A stretch of 64,000 bases of DNA from Achromobacter denitrificans NBRC 15125 (GTDB lineage: Bacteria > Pseudomonadota > Gammaproteobacteria > Burkholderiales > Burkholderiaceae_B): NCBI RefSeq assembly GCF_001571365.1, contig NZ_BCTQ01000013.1, forward strand, positions 88,844 through 152,843, written 5' to 3'. The notes beneath the pieces were generated by a model. The model saw only the letters and a list, made by a program, of their open reading frames with translations, was not told the DNA's origin and ran no database searches. The position numbers and the translations under genes were made by a program. Within the stretch, counting starts at the first letter, position 1; each line of letters starts with the position of its first letter. Of the stretch, positions 63,698 through 64,000 are shown one piece after another.

Positions 63698-63730
63698 CAA
63701 AACCCCACAGGATATACCTGTGGGGTTTTG
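63698..63730 (-). terminator. rRNA operon terminator after 5S
   Basis: Perfect 14-bp stem CAAAACCCCACAGG (63698-63711) / CCTGTGGGGTTTTG (63717-63730), loop ATATA; on the minus strand it is followed by a T-rich run. It lies 10 bp beyond the 3' end of the 5S gene. Confidence 0.92.
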
Positions 63731-63740
63731 AGCAATAAAA

Positions 63741-63854
63741 GCCTGACGATGACCTACTTTCACAGACGTCCGTCCACTATCATCGGCGCAAAGTCGTTTC
63801 ACTGTCCTGTTCGGGATGGGAAGGAGTGGGACCAACTCGCTATGGTCGTCAGGC
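63741..63854 (-). rRNA. rrf: 5S ribosomal RNA
   Basis: Read on the minus strand, the segment begins GCCTGACGACCATAGCGAG and ends GTAGGTCATCGTCAGGC: the terminal helix (GCCTGACGA / TCGTCAGGC) and the conserved loops (CCCATCCCGAACAGG; CGCCGATGATAG) are those of betaproteobacterial 5S rRNA. About 114 nt, normal length. It is the last gene of an rRNA operon transcribed leftward into the window; the 23S gene lies to the right of the window edge. Exact ends may differ by a base or two. Confidence 0.97.
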
Positions 63855-64000
63855 GTAACTGGTTGAGCGGCTGCTAACGCAACTGCTCCAATCTTGGAAG
63901 AAACACAACGTGTGGGTAATCAGAGACTAGCTCGATGATCACGCGCACAGTGGGGTGTAATTGGTGTTGGCTGGCCGCCGACGGTGCGGCCAGATTTGTT
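63855..64000 (-). other. 23S-5S rRNA spacer (part)
   Basis: 146 bp to the window edge, upstream of 5S on the minus strand. I find no match to the 3' end of 23S rRNA here, so the 23S-5S spacer is at least this long. It includes a GGCCGC/GCGGCC inverted pair (63975-63993). Nothing else recognised. Confidence 0.75.

Overview
The window is about 64 kb of GC-rich, densely coded chromosomal DNA from a betaproteobacterium, most likely Alcaligenaceae close to Bordetella/Achromobacter. This rests on several signs: two Bug/TctC-type periplasmic receptors paired with CoA-transferases, a lysine/alanine-tailed HU-like histone resembling the Bordetella BpH2 type, a betaproteobacterial housekeeping block (rpmB-rpmG; leuS-lptE-holA-proA), and a 5S rRNA gene at the right edge. 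I see no prophage, insertion sequence, CRISPR array or tRNA gene.

Layout. (1) 1-13393 (+): a catabolic operon. It holds the tail of a PxpA-like 5-oxoprolinase subunit, a complete peptide/opine-type ABC importer, an M20-type N-carbamoyl-amino-acid/allantoate amidohydrolase, a 2-hydroxyacid dehydrogenase, an N-formylglutamate amidohydrolase-like enzyme, a BCCP-like protein without its biotin lysine, AccB, AccC, an aminotransferase, RidA and a DapA-like aldolase. Together they look like a route for importing and opening N-substituted amino acids, lactams or cyclic ureides. (2) 13390-21892 (-): a beta-oxidation operon under an AraC-type regulator, with two acyl-CoA ligases, thiolase, a split MaoC hydratase, an SDR dehydrogenase and an acyl-CoA dehydrogenase. 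(3) 22085-28056: two CoA-transferase/Bug-receptor modules on either side of a LysR gene. (4) 28224-32025 (-): a tandem tautomerase and a glycine betaine/proline-type ABC importer in the order X-W-V. (5) 32573-35184: a cyclopropane-fatty-acid-synthase-like gene and a divergent Bcr/CflA efflux pump.

(6) 35194-40087 (+): rpmB-rpmG with a long leader, then a branched-chain-type ABC importer with fused LivH-LivM permease and no LivF. (7) 40199-44757 (-): SulP transporter, phosphonopyruvate hydrolase, hemerythrin-like protein and D,D-carboxypeptidase. (8) 45096-47500 (+): the histone-like gene, then a MarR regulator and MFS pump. (9) 47601-54703 (+): leuS-lptE-holA-proA, a small membrane protein and a 2-keto-4-pentenoate-hydratase-like enzyme. 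(10) 54717-63583: amidase, LysR with a divergent DHA2-type efflux pump, C39-like protein, lambda-crystallin-type hydroxyacyl-CoA dehydrogenase, small GNAT, YchJ-like protein, LysR with divergent haloacid dehalogenase, and class II aldolase. (11) 63613-64000: terminators, the 5S rRNA gene on the minus strand and the 23S-5S spacer of an rRNA operon entering from the right.

The least conventional material is the left-hand operon. PxpA next to AccB/AccC and a biotin-site-less BCCP homologue suggests a split, urea-carboxylase-like biotin enzyme acting on lactams or ureides. All functions are read from motifs by eye; substrates of transporters and catabolic enzymes are not determined.
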